Source: Phycisphaerae bacterium
GTDB taxonomy: Bacteria > Planctomycetota > Phycisphaerae > UBA1845 > Fen-1342
Assembly: GCA_028279405.1 (NCBI GenBank)
Contig: JANQNU010000070.1
Coordinates: forward strand, 150,535-214,534
DNA: 64,000 bases
Direction: 5' to 3'
The position numbers and the translations under genes are program-made. Below are positions 33,057 through 42,799 of the stretch, in pieces; the first letter of the stretch is position 1, and each line of letters begins with the position of its first letter. The notes under the pieces are model-generated. The model had not been told where the DNA came from. It worked only from the letters and a program-made list of their open reading frames with translations, and did not search any database.

Positions 33057-33989
33057 CTAGACCTCCTCGTCCGGAGCACTCCGAACAAAGCTGCGGTAGG
33101 CCTCGATGACCTTTCGACTGATCGGGCCGACGGACCCGTTCCCGACCGGACGATTGTCGATCGTGGTCACCGGAATCACCTCGGCGCCCGTCCCCGTCAG
33201 GAAGCACTCGTCGGCGGAGTAGAGATCGAACCGCTCCAGATTCTTCTCGACCACCTCGATTCCAAGGTCGCGCGAGAGTCGGATCACCGTCTTGCGCGTG
33301 ATACCCTCGAGGATGCCCGCCGAGGTGGGCGGCGTCTGCAGTTGCCCCTCACGGACGAGGAAGATGTTGTCTCCCGTGGCTTCCGCGACGAAGCCCATAT
33401 GGTTGAGCATGATGGCTTCGCCGACGCCGGCGTCGTGGGCCTCGATCTTCGCCAGGATGTTGTTCAAGTAGTTGAGCGACTTGATCCGCGGCGGCATCGC
33501 GTTCGGATGGTTGCGGGTCACCGAGCTGATGATCACCGGCATGCCCTTCTCGTACATCTCCGGCGGATACATCGAGATCGTCGAAGCGATCACGAACACG
33601 ACCGGCTTCCAGGTCCGACGCGGCGAAATCCCCAATACACCAACGCCCCGGGTCGCCACCAGGCGGATATAGGCGTCCTTGGTCGGATCCAGCAGGTTAT
33701 TCGCGTCCAGGGCCTCATTCAGCGCCTGACTGACCTCGGCGACGGAATAGGGCAGCCCGAGGGTGATCGCTTTCGCCGAGTCGAAAAACCGCCGAAGGTG
33801 AGCCCGGCGCTCGAAAACCTTGCCGCTGTAACAGCGGATACCTTCGAAAATGCCATCCCCGTATAGCAGGCCATGGTCAAAGACGTTGACGCTCGCCTCC
33901 TGCGCGCCGACGAGCTTGCCGTTCATCCAAATCTTGAGGTTCTTGTCGGGGTCGTAGTTTTCGTTCGAATACCAGTTCGCGGTGCTCAT
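33057..33989 (-). CDS. ilvE: Branched-chain amino acid aminotransferase
   Basis: 310 residues of the class IV PLP aminotransferase fold: KIWMNGKLV, VFDHGLLYGDGIFEGIRCY, the PLP lysine region in SLNYLNNILAKIEA and the C-terminal DECFLTGTGAEVIPVTTID. It transfers amino groups between glutamate and the 2-oxo acids of Ile, Val and Leu. The ATG at 33989 has GGGAGG 7 bases upstream. It stands alone on the minus strand and is divergent from the carboxypeptidase gene at 34211. Confidence 0.93.
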   Translation of the reverse strand: MSTANWYSNENYDPDKNLKIWMNGKLVGAQEASVNVFDHGLLYGDGIFEGIRCYSGKVFERRAHLRRFFDSAKAITLGLPYSVAEVSQALNEALDANNLLDPTKDAYIRLVATRGVGVLGISPRRTWKPVVFVIASTISMYPPEMYEKGMPVIISSVTRNHPNAMPPRIKSLNYLNNILAKIEAHDAGVGEAIMLNHMGFVAEATGDNIFLVREGQLQTPPTSAGILEGITRKTVIRLSRDLGIEVVEKNLERFDLYSADECFLTGTGAEVIPVTTIDNRPVGNGSVGPISRKVIEAYRSFVRSAPDEEV

Positions 33990-34210
33990 GAGCGACCTCC
34001 CACAGTTGGTTCGCGGTACGGTGCCGGTTCCACCAAGGCCAGCCAGCAAACGGCGTACCACCAATTATCAGACGGCAAAATCGACCCCGCGTCAATTACA
34101 ACCTGCGCCAGAAGCGCCGAAGACCCCGCGGGCAAGCCTATTCCAATTGCTTCAAGGCCAATGCGGACGTATGATGCACCAGAGCCTATGTCCTTACCTT
34201 GGAGCAGGTT

Positions 34211-36487
34211 ATGCAGCGCGATCGATTCACGGGGGTGGTCCTTGCCGCAATCCTGATCGTCCCGTTCGCTAACGCCGAAACGCGCTATGACGGTGATCGC
34301 GTCGTACGCGTCGAGGTCACGGACGAAGCGCAGCTCGACACACTCTTCAAGATTACTGACGACGTGTGGAGCCACGGGGTGGGGATCGGACACGTCGAGG
34401 TGCGCGTCTCCGAGACCCAATTCGCAACGCTGCTGGCCAGCGGGATGGACTACGAGATACTGATCGAAGACCTGCAGGCGCGAATCGACAGCGAACGGTC
34501 AACGATCGCGACCGGCACGGGCCCCTTCGACCAGTATCTTCCCTTCGAGGGCAGCCCATCGGTCGTCGAATTCCTCAACGGCCTGGCCGCTCGCCGACCC
34601 GATCTGGTCCAGATCGTCAGCATGGGGCAGTCGCTCGAGGGCCGGGAAATGTGGGTCGCGAAGATCACCGGGCCGGGCGCCGGACCGAAACCCGGCATCC
34701 TCTACCACGGCGGACAACACGCGCGCGAGTGGATTACCGTCCCGACGATTCTCTACCTCGCCGAGCGGCTCGTCGACGACTACGACACCGACCCGCGCGT
34801 GCAGACGCTTGTCGATCGCTGCGAATGGTATCTGATGCCCGTCATGAACCCGGACGGCTACATCTTCTCCCGGGAGGATACCCGGCTGTGGCGTAAGAAC
34901 CGACGCCCCAACCCCGACGGAAGCTTCGGCGTCGACCTGAACCGGAACTGGGATTTTGCGTGGGGCGGCGCCGGCTCCGACGACTTCCAATCCAGTCAGA
35001 CCTACCGCGGCCCGGCAGCATTCTCCGAACCCGAAACACAGAACGTCCGCGATTTCATCATCGCGCACCCGAACATCGTCGTGTACAACGACATTCATGC
35101 CTTTTCCCAACTCATCCTCTGGCCGTGGGGCTACCAGAGCGGGGCACCCGATGACGAGCGCTTCGCGACATTCGGATTCGGCATGGAGCAAATCATCGAG
35201 TCCGTCTACGGCACGCAATACGAAGCCGGCCCGGTACGGGACACCCTCTACATCGCCTCCGGCGTCTCGATCGATTGGGTCTGGGGGCAAATGGGCGTGC
35301 TGGCGTTCACCTACGAACTCCGCGATACCGGGGCCAACGGCTTCCTGCTCCCCGCGGACCAGATCCTGCCGAACTGTGAGGAAACCTACCCCGCGCTGCT
35401 CTGGCTCGCCGACCAGGCGACCGTCCCGTTCAACCTGCAGATCGCTGATGCGCTGCCGACACTCCACACCCCGGAGGAGCCGCTCGATATCACCGTCCTG
35501 GCGAACGAGAACATCGCGATGATCGATCCGGATTCGGTGACGCTACACTTGCGTATCGGGAACAGCGCCAGCTTCAACACGTTCCCGATGAACGTCGACG
35601 GACCAAACCAGTTCACCGGCACGCTCCCCGGCGAAGATTGCGGCGAATCCCTCGCCTTCTACATCAGCGCCACACCATCGGGTGGCGGAAGCGAAGTGCT
35701 CATCCCATTGGGCGCCCCGGAGTCCGTGTTCCAGGTCCCGGTCGGTGTCGAAAACGAATCGGTCCGCGACACGTTCGAATCAGACAACGGCTGGACCGTC
35801 GACAGCGAGGATCTTTCCACCGGCGAGTGGGTGCGGGTCGACCCCATCGGTACCGTGCGCAACGGTCAACCGTGGCAACCGGAAGACGACAACCCCGCCG
35901 GCGAAGGCACCTTCTGCTACGTTACCGGCCAGGGTACACCGGGAGGCGGCGCCGGATCGGCCGATGTCGACGGTGGCCCCACGCGCCTGATCTCACCAGT
36001 CTACGATCTCAACGGAATTACCGACCCGGTGTTGCGCTATGCCCGCTGGTTTGCCAGCAGCGCCGACGACACACTGCTCGTGCAAGTCAGCGACGATGGT
36101 ACGAACTGGGTCCGCGTCGAGGACGTCTCGAGCCAGCCGACATGGGTCACGGTCGAGTTTCCGCTCGCGGACTACATCCCGGGCGCAACGCAAATGCAGG
36201 TCCGCTTCACCGCCAACGACAACCCGAACAACTCGGTCGTCGAAGCGGCAGTCGATGACGTCGTGATCCTCTCCGTCGCCTGCGACTCGGAAACGCTACT
36301 CGGCGATCTCAATTGTGACGGCGTCGTATCCGTCGGCGACATCAACGCGTTCGTCCTCGCATTGACCGACCCGGCCGGCTACGAAACGCAGTTCCCCGAC
36401 TGTGACCGCCTGGCCGCGGACACGAATGACGACGACACGGTTAGCGTGGCCGACATCAACGGATTCGTGGCACTACTGACCGACTGA
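34211..36487 (+). CDS. Secreted zinc carboxypeptidase (M14) with dockerin-like C-terminus
   Basis: 758 residues, exported by an N-terminal signal peptide ending near FANA. The M14 catalytic site is complete: His170 and Glu173 in HGGQHAREW, His296 in YNDIHAFSQ, Arg/Asn in VDLNRNWDF and the general base Glu369 in AFTYELRD. A jelly-roll-like domain (about 540-690, SVRDTFESDNGWTVDSED..) follows, and a dockerin-like end (GDLNCDGVVSVGDIN and TNDDDTVSVADIN). It would trim C-terminal residues from peptides outside the cytoplasm. The ATG at 34211 follows GGAGCAGG. The same C-terminal module is on the subtilase and the FG-GAP protein in this window. Confidence 0.93.
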   Translation: MQRDRFTGVVLAAILIVPFANAETRYDGDRVVRVEVTDEAQLDTLFKITDDVWSHGVGIGHVEVRVSETQFATLLASGMDYEILIEDLQARIDSERSTIATGTGPFDQYLPFEGSPSVVEFLNGLAARRPDLVQIVSMGQSLEGREMWVAKITGPGAGPKPGILYHGGQHAREWITVPTILYLAERLVDDYDTDPRVQTLVDRCEWYLMPVMNPDGYIFSREDTRLWRKNRRPNPDGSFGVDLNRNWDFAWGGAGSDDFQSSQTYRGPAAFSEPETQNVRDFIIAHPNIVVYNDIHAFSQLILWPWGYQSGAPDDERFATFGFGMEQIIESVYGTQYEAGPVRDTLYIASGVSIDWVWGQMGVLAFTYELRDTGANGFLLPADQILPNCEETYPALLWLADQATVPFNLQIADALPTLHTPEEPLDITVLANENIAMIDPDSVTLHLRIGNSASFNTFPMNVDGPNQFTGTLPGEDCGESLAFYISATPSGGGSEVLIPLGAPESVFQVPVGVENESVRDTFESDNGWTVDSEDLSTGEWVRVDPIGTVRNGQPWQPEDDNPAGEGTFCYVTGQGTPGGGAGSADVDGGPTRLISPVYDLNGITDPVLRYARWFASSADDTLLVQVSDDGTNWVRVEDVSSQPTWVTVEFPLADYIPGATQMQVRFTANDNPNNSVVEAAVDDVVILSVACDSETLLGDLNCDGVVSVGDINAFVLALTDPAGYETQFPDCDRLAADTNDDDTVSVADINGFVALLTD

Positions 36488-36620
36488 GCCGACCGCCACG
36501 CTAGGCAAACAGTCAACCGTGTGGCGGCGACTCGTCGCCACCGGAGGCAACCTGGGCCCCGGTCGATGACGCTTCGGCGTGCGACGTCCGTCACGCGCTC
36601 CGTAGCGGGACGAACCCGGT

Positions 36621-36626
36621 TACAAT
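36621..36626 (+). promoter_or_regulatory. Possible -10 box of rlmN
   Basis: TACAAT lies about 45 bases before the rlmN coding region in the 187-bp gap after the carboxypeptidase gene. No convincing -35 box is seen. Confidence 0.35.
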
Positions 36627-36668
36627 AGCATCGAGACGGGCACCAAGCCCCTATGAAAGGAAACAAGC

Positions 36669-37832
36669 ATCATCAGTGAAACGGACGACATCGCAAACGG
36701 CAATCCGGTCGGCGGCCCATTGCCCATTGCCGGCAACGACGCTAGCCAAGCCACGCCTACGGAACACGACCGAGCCCATCTCGTCGGCATGAACGCCGCG
36801 GAGATCGGCGCACTGCTCGCGGATGCGGGACATCCGCGCTACCGCGTTGCACAGGTCATGGAGTGGGTGTTCGACAAGGGCGCCGGCACCTTCGACGAAA
36901 TGACCAACTTGCCCAAGACGCTCCGGACCTGGCTGGCCGAGCGCTCCGTCGTGCGAACAGGTGCGATAACGGCCCAGTCGGACGGCCGGGACGCGACCGA
37001 GAAGCTGCTGCTGACCTGGCCCGATCAGACCTCCGTCGAATGCGTTTGGATCCCCGAAGAAACGCGCAACACCGCCTGTATCTCGTCGCAGGTCGGTTGC
37101 CCGGTCGGTTGTCGTTTCTGCGCCAGCGGCATTGACGGCGTCGTGCGCAACTTGACCGCGTCCGAGATCGTCGAGCAGGCGCTCGCGATCCGCGATCGGG
37201 TCCGCTCCGCGTCGCAGGCGGCCGGCGACGAGAAACCCGCGCGACTCACTAATATCGTCTTCATGGGGATGGGCGAACCCCTCGCGAACTACGACGAGGT
37301 ACTCAAAGCCGTTCGGCGAATCAATGCCCTGGACGGACTCGCGATCGGGGCCCGCAAGATCACCCTCAGCACGGTCGGCTTGCCCAAGCAGATTCGTCGA
37401 CTCGCGAAAGAGGACATCCCGCTGAACCTGGCGCTGTCGCTGCATGCACCGAATGACGAGCTGCGCGCCCGCTTGATTCCCTGGGGCCGGATCCCCATCC
37501 GCGAGTTGATCGATGCCTGCCGCGCATACTTCGACGCGACCGGCCGCGAGATCACGCTCGAATACATCCTGCTCGCCGGCATCAACTGCGAAGCGGAACA
37601 CGCCGAGATGCTGGCACGCATCTGCCGACAGCTGCGCTGCAATGTCAACCTGCTCCGATACAACCCCGTCCCCGGACTACCGTTCCGCCGACCGGAAGCC
37701 CAGGCGTCATACGATTTCCAAAAACGCCTCAAATCGCTCGGCGTCAACGCTCACCTTCGCCGATCGCGCGGCCGCGATATCGACGCCGCCTGCGGGCAGC
37801 TGCGCCGGCGTGCAGCCGCTCCGTCCGCGTGA
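36669..37832 (+). CDS. rlmN: Dual-specificity 23S rRNA/tRNA (adenine-C2) methyltransferase RlmN
   Basis: About 380 residues. The radical-SAM cluster CPVGCRFC (C-x3-C-x2-C) is preceded by ACISSQVG with the catalytic Cys, and the C-terminal Cys is in DIDAACGQL. MGMGEPLANYDEV and LSLHAPNDELRARLIP are family blocks. It methylates C2 of A2503 in 23S rRNA and A37 of tRNAs. The start is unusual: the frame is open from 36657 but the first ATG/GTG/TTG is a TTG at 36720 with no ribosome-binding site, whereas AAAGGA (36656-36661) sits 7 bases before ATC codons at 36669 and 36672. An ATC start is tentatively used here. The next gene begins 16 bp after the stop. Confidence 0.85.
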   Translation: MISETDDIANGNPVGGPLPIAGNDASQATPTEHDRAHLVGMNAAEIGALLADAGHPRYRVAQVMEWVFDKGAGTFDEMTNLPKTLRTWLAERSVVRTGAITAQSDGRDATEKLLLTWPDQTSVECVWIPEETRNTACISSQVGCPVGCRFCASGIDGVVRNLTASEIVEQALAIRDRVRSASQAAGDEKPARLTNIVFMGMGEPLANYDEVLKAVRRINALDGLAIGARKITLSTVGLPKQIRRLAKEDIPLNLALSLHAPNDELRARLIPWGRIPIRELIDACRAYFDATGREITLEYILLAGINCEAEHAEMLARICRQLRCNVNLLRYNPVPGLPFRRPEAQASYDFQKRLKSLGVNAHLRRSRGRDIDAACGQLRRRAAAPSA

Positions 37833-37848
37833 GTTCCCGGAACCCGTC

Positions 37849-38781
37849 GTGCACCGGATCCTGCTGACCGACCGATTGGACGAAGCCAGCGAAGCTCGGC
37901 TGGGCGCCCGGGCCGACGTAGCACTGCTCGCCGACTGCGCGCCCGAATCGCTCACGGAAGCACTACGCGACTGCGACGGCGTGATCGTTCGTACCGCAAC
38001 GCGTCTCCCGCGATCATTGTTGGAAGCCGCGGGAAATCGCTTGCGCGTCGTGGGCGTCGCCGGCGTCGGCACCGAAAATGTCGACCTGGAGGCGGCGGCC
38101 GAACGCGGAATCGCGGTACTCAACGTGCCGGAGGCAGCATCCGACGCAGTGGCCGAACTAACGGTCGCGTTGATGCTGAACCTCTTGCGACCGATTCGTC
38201 GGCTCTCATCCGATTATTCACGTGGTGAATTCGCAACGGCACGCAAGCAGCCGCACGGAGACGAACTCCGTCGGCAAACGGTGGGGATTGTCGGATTGGG
38301 GCGGATTGGGCGGCGCGTCGCTCGAATCTGCACCGCCGGCTTCGGCTGTCATGTGCGGTACAACGATATCGTCGACGTCGGCCCGCTCGACTTTCCCGCG
38401 GAGTCGGTCACGAAAGAGGAACTCTGGGCCGCATCTGACATCATCACCGTGCACACGCCGTTGACGCCGCAGACGCGCGGACTGATCGATACGTCGGTGC
38501 TCGCCGCGTTACGCCCGGATGCCCGACTGATCAACACCGCACGCGGCGCGATCGTCGACACGGCGGCGCTGGTCGCTGCCCTGCAATCGGGCCGATTGGC
38601 GGGCGCCGGGCTGGACGTAACCGATCCCGAGCCGCTACCCACAAATCACCCCTTGTTCGCGATGGAGCAGTGCGTGTTGACGCCGCACGTTGCGTCGCGG
38701 ACGCATGCGGGCCTGCGCAACATGTTCGCGGTCGTGGACCGCGTGCTGGAGTACCTGGATCGGGCGGCAGACCCCGGCTAG
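37849..38781 (+). CDS. D-isomer specific 2-hydroxyacid dehydrogenase (SerA-like)
   Basis: 310 residues. NAD-binding motif GIVGLGRIGRRVARI; catalytic Arg in LINTARGAIVDTAAL, Glu in DVTDPEPLP and His in VLTPHVASRTH. The N-terminal half (VVGVAGVGTENVDLEAAAERGIAVLNVPEA) is typical of phosphoglycerate and related dehydrogenases. There is no C-terminal ACT domain, so serine feedback is unlikely; a role as phosphoglycerate, glycerate or hydroxypyruvate dehydrogenase is open. The GTG at 37849 is used; a GTG at 37810 would overlap rlmN by 23 bp. It converges on lon with a 42-bp gap holding half of a family-B repeat. Confidence 0.88.
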   Translation: MHRILLTDRLDEASEARLGARADVALLADCAPESLTEALRDCDGVIVRTATRLPRSLLEAAGNRLRVVGVAGVGTENVDLEAAAERGIAVLNVPEAASDAVAELTVALMLNLLRPIRRLSSDYSRGEFATARKQPHGDELRRQTVGIVGLGRIGRRVARICTAGFGCHVRYNDIVDVGPLDFPAESVTKEELWAASDIITVHTPLTPQTRGLIDTSVLAALRPDARLINTARGAIVDTAALVAALQSGRLAGAGLDVTDPEPLPTNHPLFAMEQCVLTPHVASRTHAGLRNMFAVVDRVLEYLDRAADPG

Positions 38782-38810
38782 GTGCCCCACCCCATACTGG
38801 GGTGAGGGAC
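38781..38810. repeat. Left half of a family-B palindromic repeat
   Basis: GGTGCCCCACCCCATACTGG then GGTGAGGGAC forms a hairpin (CCCCA..TGGGG) matching the left half of the full elements at 56593-56672 and 62870-62950. It fills most of the gap between two convergent genes, where it could act in transcription termination. Confidence 0.6.
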
Positions 38811-38823
38811 GGCCCCACGCCTA

Positions 38824-41475
38824 CTATCGTCGGGCGCGTTTCTTCCGCGGCGCGCCCTTCTTCTTGCGCGCTGACTTGGAGGTCTTCGCACCGGCGGTCT
38901 TCTTCTTGGCGCGAACTGTCGCAGAACGTTTGGTCGTCCGCGCAGTCGAACGCTTCGGTTGACGTGTGGACTTGCGCTTCGACGAGCCGGTTTTTTTGCG
39001 ACCGGACTCGCCCCCGGCAACGCGGCCGTGACCGGCCGGCATCAACCCGGGGACGGCGATCTCGATCACGTCTTCCACGCGCTCGGCAAAGTGGAACTGG
39101 ACCTCGGCCCGTACATCGTCCGGCACGTCGTGCAGGTCAGGCTCGTTGCGTTTGGGCAGGATCACCCGTCGCAGCCCTGCACGATGAGCCGCGAGAACCT
39201 TTTCCTTCACGCCCCCGATCGGCAGCACGAGGCCACGGAGGGTGATCTCGCCGGTCATGCCGACGCCGGGATCGACTGGTTGCTGCGCGATCAGCGAAGC
39301 GATTGCCGTTACCATCGCGACGCCCGCCGAGGGACCGTCCTTCGGGATACCGCCAGCGGGTACATGAATGTGAATATCCGTTTGCGGCAGTCGTCCGATG
39401 TCCAGCTTCCACGTTGCGGCGCGAGCCCGCACGAGCGACATCGCCGCCTGGGCCGATTCGCGCATCACGTCGCCGATCTGCCCGGTGAGCATGAAACTAC
39501 CACGGCCGCTCATCGCCGTGGCTTCGACGAAGATGATCTGCCCGCCAACCGGCGTATACGCCAACCCGGTCGCGACGCCCGGCATCCCGGCAATCAGCGC
39601 CTGCTCGTTCTCGAAGCGAATCGGGCCCAACAGGTCCGTCAGCAGATCGATCTCGACCGCCTTCGGAATTGACTCGTCGCGCGCCACACGGGCCGCGAGC
39701 CCGCGACAGATCGAACCAATCGTCCGATTGAGCGTCCGTACACCGGCTTCGCGGGTGTACCCTTCGATCACCTGCTGAAGCACTTGATCGTCGAGTCGGG
39801 CCGCGTCCTTCGGCAAGCCGTTGTCTTCGAACTGCTTGGGCACGAGGTATCGCTTGGCGATCTCGACCTTCTCCGCAGTTGTGTAACCAGCCAGCTCGAT
39901 CAGTTCCATGCGGTCGCGCAGCGCCGGCGCCACGGGGTCCATGTAGTTCGCCGTCGCGATGAACAGGACCTTTGAGAGATCGAACGGCACACCGAGATAG
40001 TGATCGGTGAAGCTGCTGTTCTGGTTGGGGTCGAGGACCTCCAGCAGGGCTGAGGCGGGATCACCACGGAAGTCGCTTCCGAGTTTGTCGACCTCGTCGA
40101 GCATGATGACCGGATTGCACGATCCGGCCTTGCGGATCTCCTGCACCAGACGGCCGGGAACGGCGCCGATGTACGTTCGTCGATGGCCGCGGATGTCGGC
40201 CTCGTCACGCACGCCGCCGAGCGCGATGCGGATGAACTTACGATCGAGGGCGCGCGCAATCGAAAGGCCGAGCGAGGTCTTGCCTACGCCCGGGGGACCG
40301 ACGAAACACAGGATCGGCCCCTTGCCATCGGGTTTGAGCTTGCGCACCGCCAGGTACTCGAGAATCCGCCGCTTGATCCGCTTGAGGCCGTAGTGGTCCT
40401 CGTCCAGGATCTCTTCGGCCCGCTGCAACTCGAGGTTGTCCTCGGTCTCGACCGACCACGGCATCTCCAGCAGCCAGTCGAGGTAGTCGCGCGTCATCGA
40501 GTAGTCGGGGGCCGCCGGCGACATCCGCTCCAATCGCTCGACCTCGCGCAGCGCCTCGCGCTCGACCGCTTCGGGCATCTTGGCCTCCGCGATCTGCGCC
40601 CGAAGTTGCTCGAGCTCCTCGGATCGCGAATCGGTCTGGCCCAGCTCCTTTTGAATCGCCTTGAGTTGTTCCTGGAGGTAGTACTCACGCTGCGTCTTGT
40701 CGATCTCGCTGCGCACATCCGCCTGGATCTTCTGCGAGAGCTTGAGTACTTCGAGCTGGTTATTGAGGGTCGCCATGACCTTCCGCAACCGATCGGGAAC
40801 GTCGAAGGTCTCGAGCAGCTCCTGCTTCTGCACCACGCCGAGCGAAAGGTTGGCCGAGAGATAGTCCGCGAGGGCCCCCGGCGTATCGATGCTGCGCAGG
40901 ATCTCGCCGGCCTCGTCCGGTATGTTCGGGCTGAGCGCGATGACTTCCTCTGCGGCCGACCGCGCCGAGAACGCCATCGCTTGGATCTCCATCGATTCCG
41001 GGACCGGCTCGTCCTCGTGCTTGTGAACCCGCGCCTTCCAATACGGGTCGGTCGAGCTCATCTCCTCCATTCCGACCCGAACGAGGCCGTGGACCAGCAG
41101 GCTGTTCGTCCCGTCCGGCATCCGCAGCAGCTTCAGCACCACCGCCGCGGTCCCGATGCGATAGATGTCATCGATACCCGGATCGTCCACATCCTCGTGG
41201 TGCTGCGTGAAGATCGCCAGCTGTTTGTCGCCGGCCAGCACGGCGTCGATCAGCAGCTTCGACTTCTCGCGCCCGATGGTCAGCGGCATGACGGTGCCGG
41301 GAAAAACGACGACGCCGCGCACCGGCAGAACCGGCAGCTCCTCCGGAATCGTCAGTCCGAGTTCGTCGTCGCTCGCCTCACTGACGTCGGTCTCCGCATC
41401 CGCTGGTGGCGGCGCGGTTTGGTCCCGCTCGTCGGCGCTTCTCTTTAACGCTTGGCTTTCGGCAGAATCACCCAT
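38824..41475 (-). CDS. lon: ATP-dependent Lon protease with basic C-terminal tail
   Basis: 883 residues. N-terminal LON substrate domain ([19 protein letters not shown]), coiled region, AAA+ module with Walker [12 protein letters not shown] and Walker [12 protein letters not shown], then the Ser-Lys protease dyad: Ser716 in [11 protein letters not shown] and Lys757 in [14 protein letters not shown]. It degrades misfolded and regulatory proteins in the cytoplasm. Odd: about 60 residues at the C-terminus are almost only Lys, Arg, Ser, Thr and Ala ([20 protein letters not shown]..), like a histone H1 tail, absent from ordinary Lon. The ATG at 41475 overlaps the end of hsp20 by 31 bp, implying coupled expression of chaperone and protease. 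Confidence 0.95.
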   Translation of the reverse strand: MGDSAESQALKRSADERDQTAPPPADAETDVSEASDDELGLTIPEELPVLPVRGVVVFPGTVMPLTIGREKSKLLIDAVLAGDKQLAIFTQHHEDVDDPGIDDIYRIGTAAVVLKLLRMPDGTNSLLVHGLVRVGMEEMSSTDPYWKARVHKHEDEPVPESMEIQAMAFSARSAAEEVIALSPNIPDEAGEILRSIDTPGALADYLSANLSLGVVQKQELLETFDVPDRLRKVMATLNNQLEVLKLSQKIQADVRSEIDKTQREYYLQEQLKAIQKELGQTDSRSEELEQLRAQIAEAKMPEAVEREALREVERLERMSPAAPDYSMTRDYLDWLLEMPWSVETEDNLELQRAEEILDEDHYGLKRIKRRILEYLAVRKLKPDGKGPILCFVGPPGVGKTSLGLSIARALDRKFIRIALGGVRDEADIRGHRRTYIGAVPGRLVQEIRKAGSCNPVIMLDEVDKLGSDFRGDPASALLEVLDPNQNSSFTDHYLGVPFDLSKVLFIATANYMDPVAPALRDRMELIELAGYTTAEKVEIAKRYLVPKQFEDNGLPKDAARLDDQVLQQVIEGYTREAGVRTLNRTIGSICRGLAARVARDESIPKAVEIDLLTDLLGPIRFENEQALIAGMPGVATGLAYTPVGGQIIFVEATAMSGRGSFMLTGQIGDVMRESAQAAMSLVRARAATWKLDIGRLPQTDIHIHVPAGGIPKDGPSAGVAMVTAIASLIAQQPVDPGVGMTGEITLRGLVLPIGGVKEKVLAAHRAGLRRVILPKRNEPDLHDVPDDVRAEVQFHFAERVEDVIEIAVPGLMPAGHGRVAGGESGRKKTGSSKRKSTRQPKRSTARTTKRSATVRAKKKTAGAKTSKSARKKKGAPRKKRARR

Positions 41476-41858
41476 AGGAATCCCTGATTGGTGGCCGCGT
41501 CGATCCGGTCTTCATCGACCGGCTCGGGCAGCTCGATCATTCGATGGAACGGCCCTTCCTGGATCTCCAGCAGGAATACGTTGAGCGGCTCACCCAGTCC
41601 TTCGAATCGCGGCTGGCAGCGTTTGCCGCTGACGACCAGCTGATTGTCCACGTACTCCACCACGATGTCTTCATGGTCCAGCCCGGCCAGATCCATGCAG
41701 ACGCAGTAGCTGTCTTCGGTTTCGTAGACGTTCGTGGGCGGCTTCCAGGTTCCGGGCGGGCGCCATTCGACGAAATGCCGATTGAGCATCTCGTCCATGA
41801 TGTTCCGCATGCGTTGGGACCAGGAATCGACATCCTTGGGGTCGAACGGACTGGACAT
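41445..41858 (-). CDS. Small heat shock protein (Hsp20/alpha-crystallin family)
   Basis: 137 residues. The alpha-crystallin core is recognisable: PPTNVYETEDSYCVCMDLAGLDHEDIVVEYVDNQLVVSGKR, the loop region and the closing strand [12 protein letters not shown]. sHSPs hold unfolding proteins in a refoldable state. The ATG at 41858 follows GGTGG-type purines; longer N-terminal extensions lack support. It overlaps lon by 31 bp, and both would be expected to be heat-induced, but no HrcA or sigma-32 site was found. Confidence 0.9.
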   Translation of the reverse strand: MSSPFDPKDVDSWSQRMRNIMDEMLNRHFVEWRPPGTWKPPTNVYETEDSYCVCMDLAGLDHEDIVVEYVDNQLVVSGKRCQPRFEGLGEPLNVFLLEIQEGPFHRMIELPEPVDEDRIDAATNQGFLWVILPKAKR

Positions 41859-42024
41859 GCACCACCTTCGCTGAAGACCTGCCACCGACAGTGTTCGGCA
41901 GTGTAACCTCATTCACGAGCTCGGGCTACGACGTTGCGAACGCCGAGCGGCACATCTATAGTACCCGGCAGGTGTCTTCGACGCAGTCGCGGACTCGTTC
42001 ACGTTCCCAACGAGGGCTTGGTTC

Positions 42025-42780
42025 ATGCAACGGATTGCGGGCCTTGCGATCGTCTCTCTGTGCGCAGCGAGCCTCCTGGGGTGCGCCAACAGCGAACGTC
42101 GCCGACGTCCCCTGCCCGACCCGCTGCTCGCCACGCGACCCGCGCCGCCGCCGGTGCGTGCGATCCCGCGACCGCGACCGGCTCCAAGGCCTGCCGCACC
42201 CCGCCCCCGCCCGCGCGTCGCGCCGCGTCCGAAGCCACGTCCGGCCACGGTCAAGCTGGCCTGGTCGGATATCAACCCGGGTCGGCTGAACGCCGGCAAA
42301 TGGGACGTGATCGTGCTGCACCACGCCGCGGCCCGCAACGCGACGCCGCAAGGCATGCATAATCATCACCTCAACACGCGCAAGTGGCGCAACGGGCTCG
42401 GCTACCACTTCGTGATCGGCAACGGTGTCGGTTACCCAGACGGCGAGGTCTACCTCGGCCCCCGCTGGCATCGACAACTCACCGGGGCCCATTGCGGCAC
42501 ATCCGCGGGCAATTTCTTCGGCAAATGGCGACCGAAGAACTTCTTCAATGCAAGTGGGATCGGCATCTGCCTGATCGGCGACTTCACGCGCGAATCGCCG
42601 ACGCCGAAACAGCTGGCCGCACTGGAGCAGTTGGTCGCGCTGCTCTGCAACCGGCTCGATATTGACCCGAGCAACGTCTACGGGCACGGCGAAGTCACGG
42701 GCAAGACAGCCTGCCCGGGGCATCTAGGCGTCGCGTCGATCCGGCAGCGCGTCTACGCGCGCGTCGCGCGCGCCCAGTAG
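42025..42780 (+). CDS. N-acetylmuramoyl-L-alanine amidase lipoprotein (amidase_2/PGRP fold)
   Basis: 251 residues. A lipobox, LLGC, at about residues 18-21 marks a lipid-anchored envelope protein. A Pro/Arg-rich linker (about residues 27-74) may span or bind the wall. The amidase domain has the zinc-site pattern: His in IVLHHAAAR, His in NVYGHGEVTG and Cys in TACPGHL, plus GYHFVIGNGVG. The family cuts the bond between muramic acid and the stem peptide. In planctomycetes, where the wall is thin or debated, this supports peptidoglycan turnover or recycling. It converges on the PaaK-like ligase gene with a 19-bp gap. Confidence 0.9.
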   Translation: MQRIAGLAIVSLCAASLLGCANSERRRRPLPDPLLATRPAPPPVRAIPRPRPAPRPAAPRPRPRVAPRPKPRPATVKLAWSDINPGRLNAGKWDVIVLHHAAARNATPQGMHNHHLNTRKWRNGLGYHFVIGNGVGYPDGEVYLGPRWHRQLTGAHCGTSAGNFFGKWRPKNFFNASGIGICLIGDFTRESPTPKQLAALEQLVALLCNRLDIDPSNVYGHGEVTGKTACPGHLGVASIRQRVYARVARAQ

Positions 42781-42799
42781 CGCCCGTCAGCAAGTCGGA

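Noticed and set aside
40183..41448. 421-codon open frame on the plus strand
   Set aside because: Antisense shadow of lon with Arg/Leu-rich composition and no ribosome-binding site.
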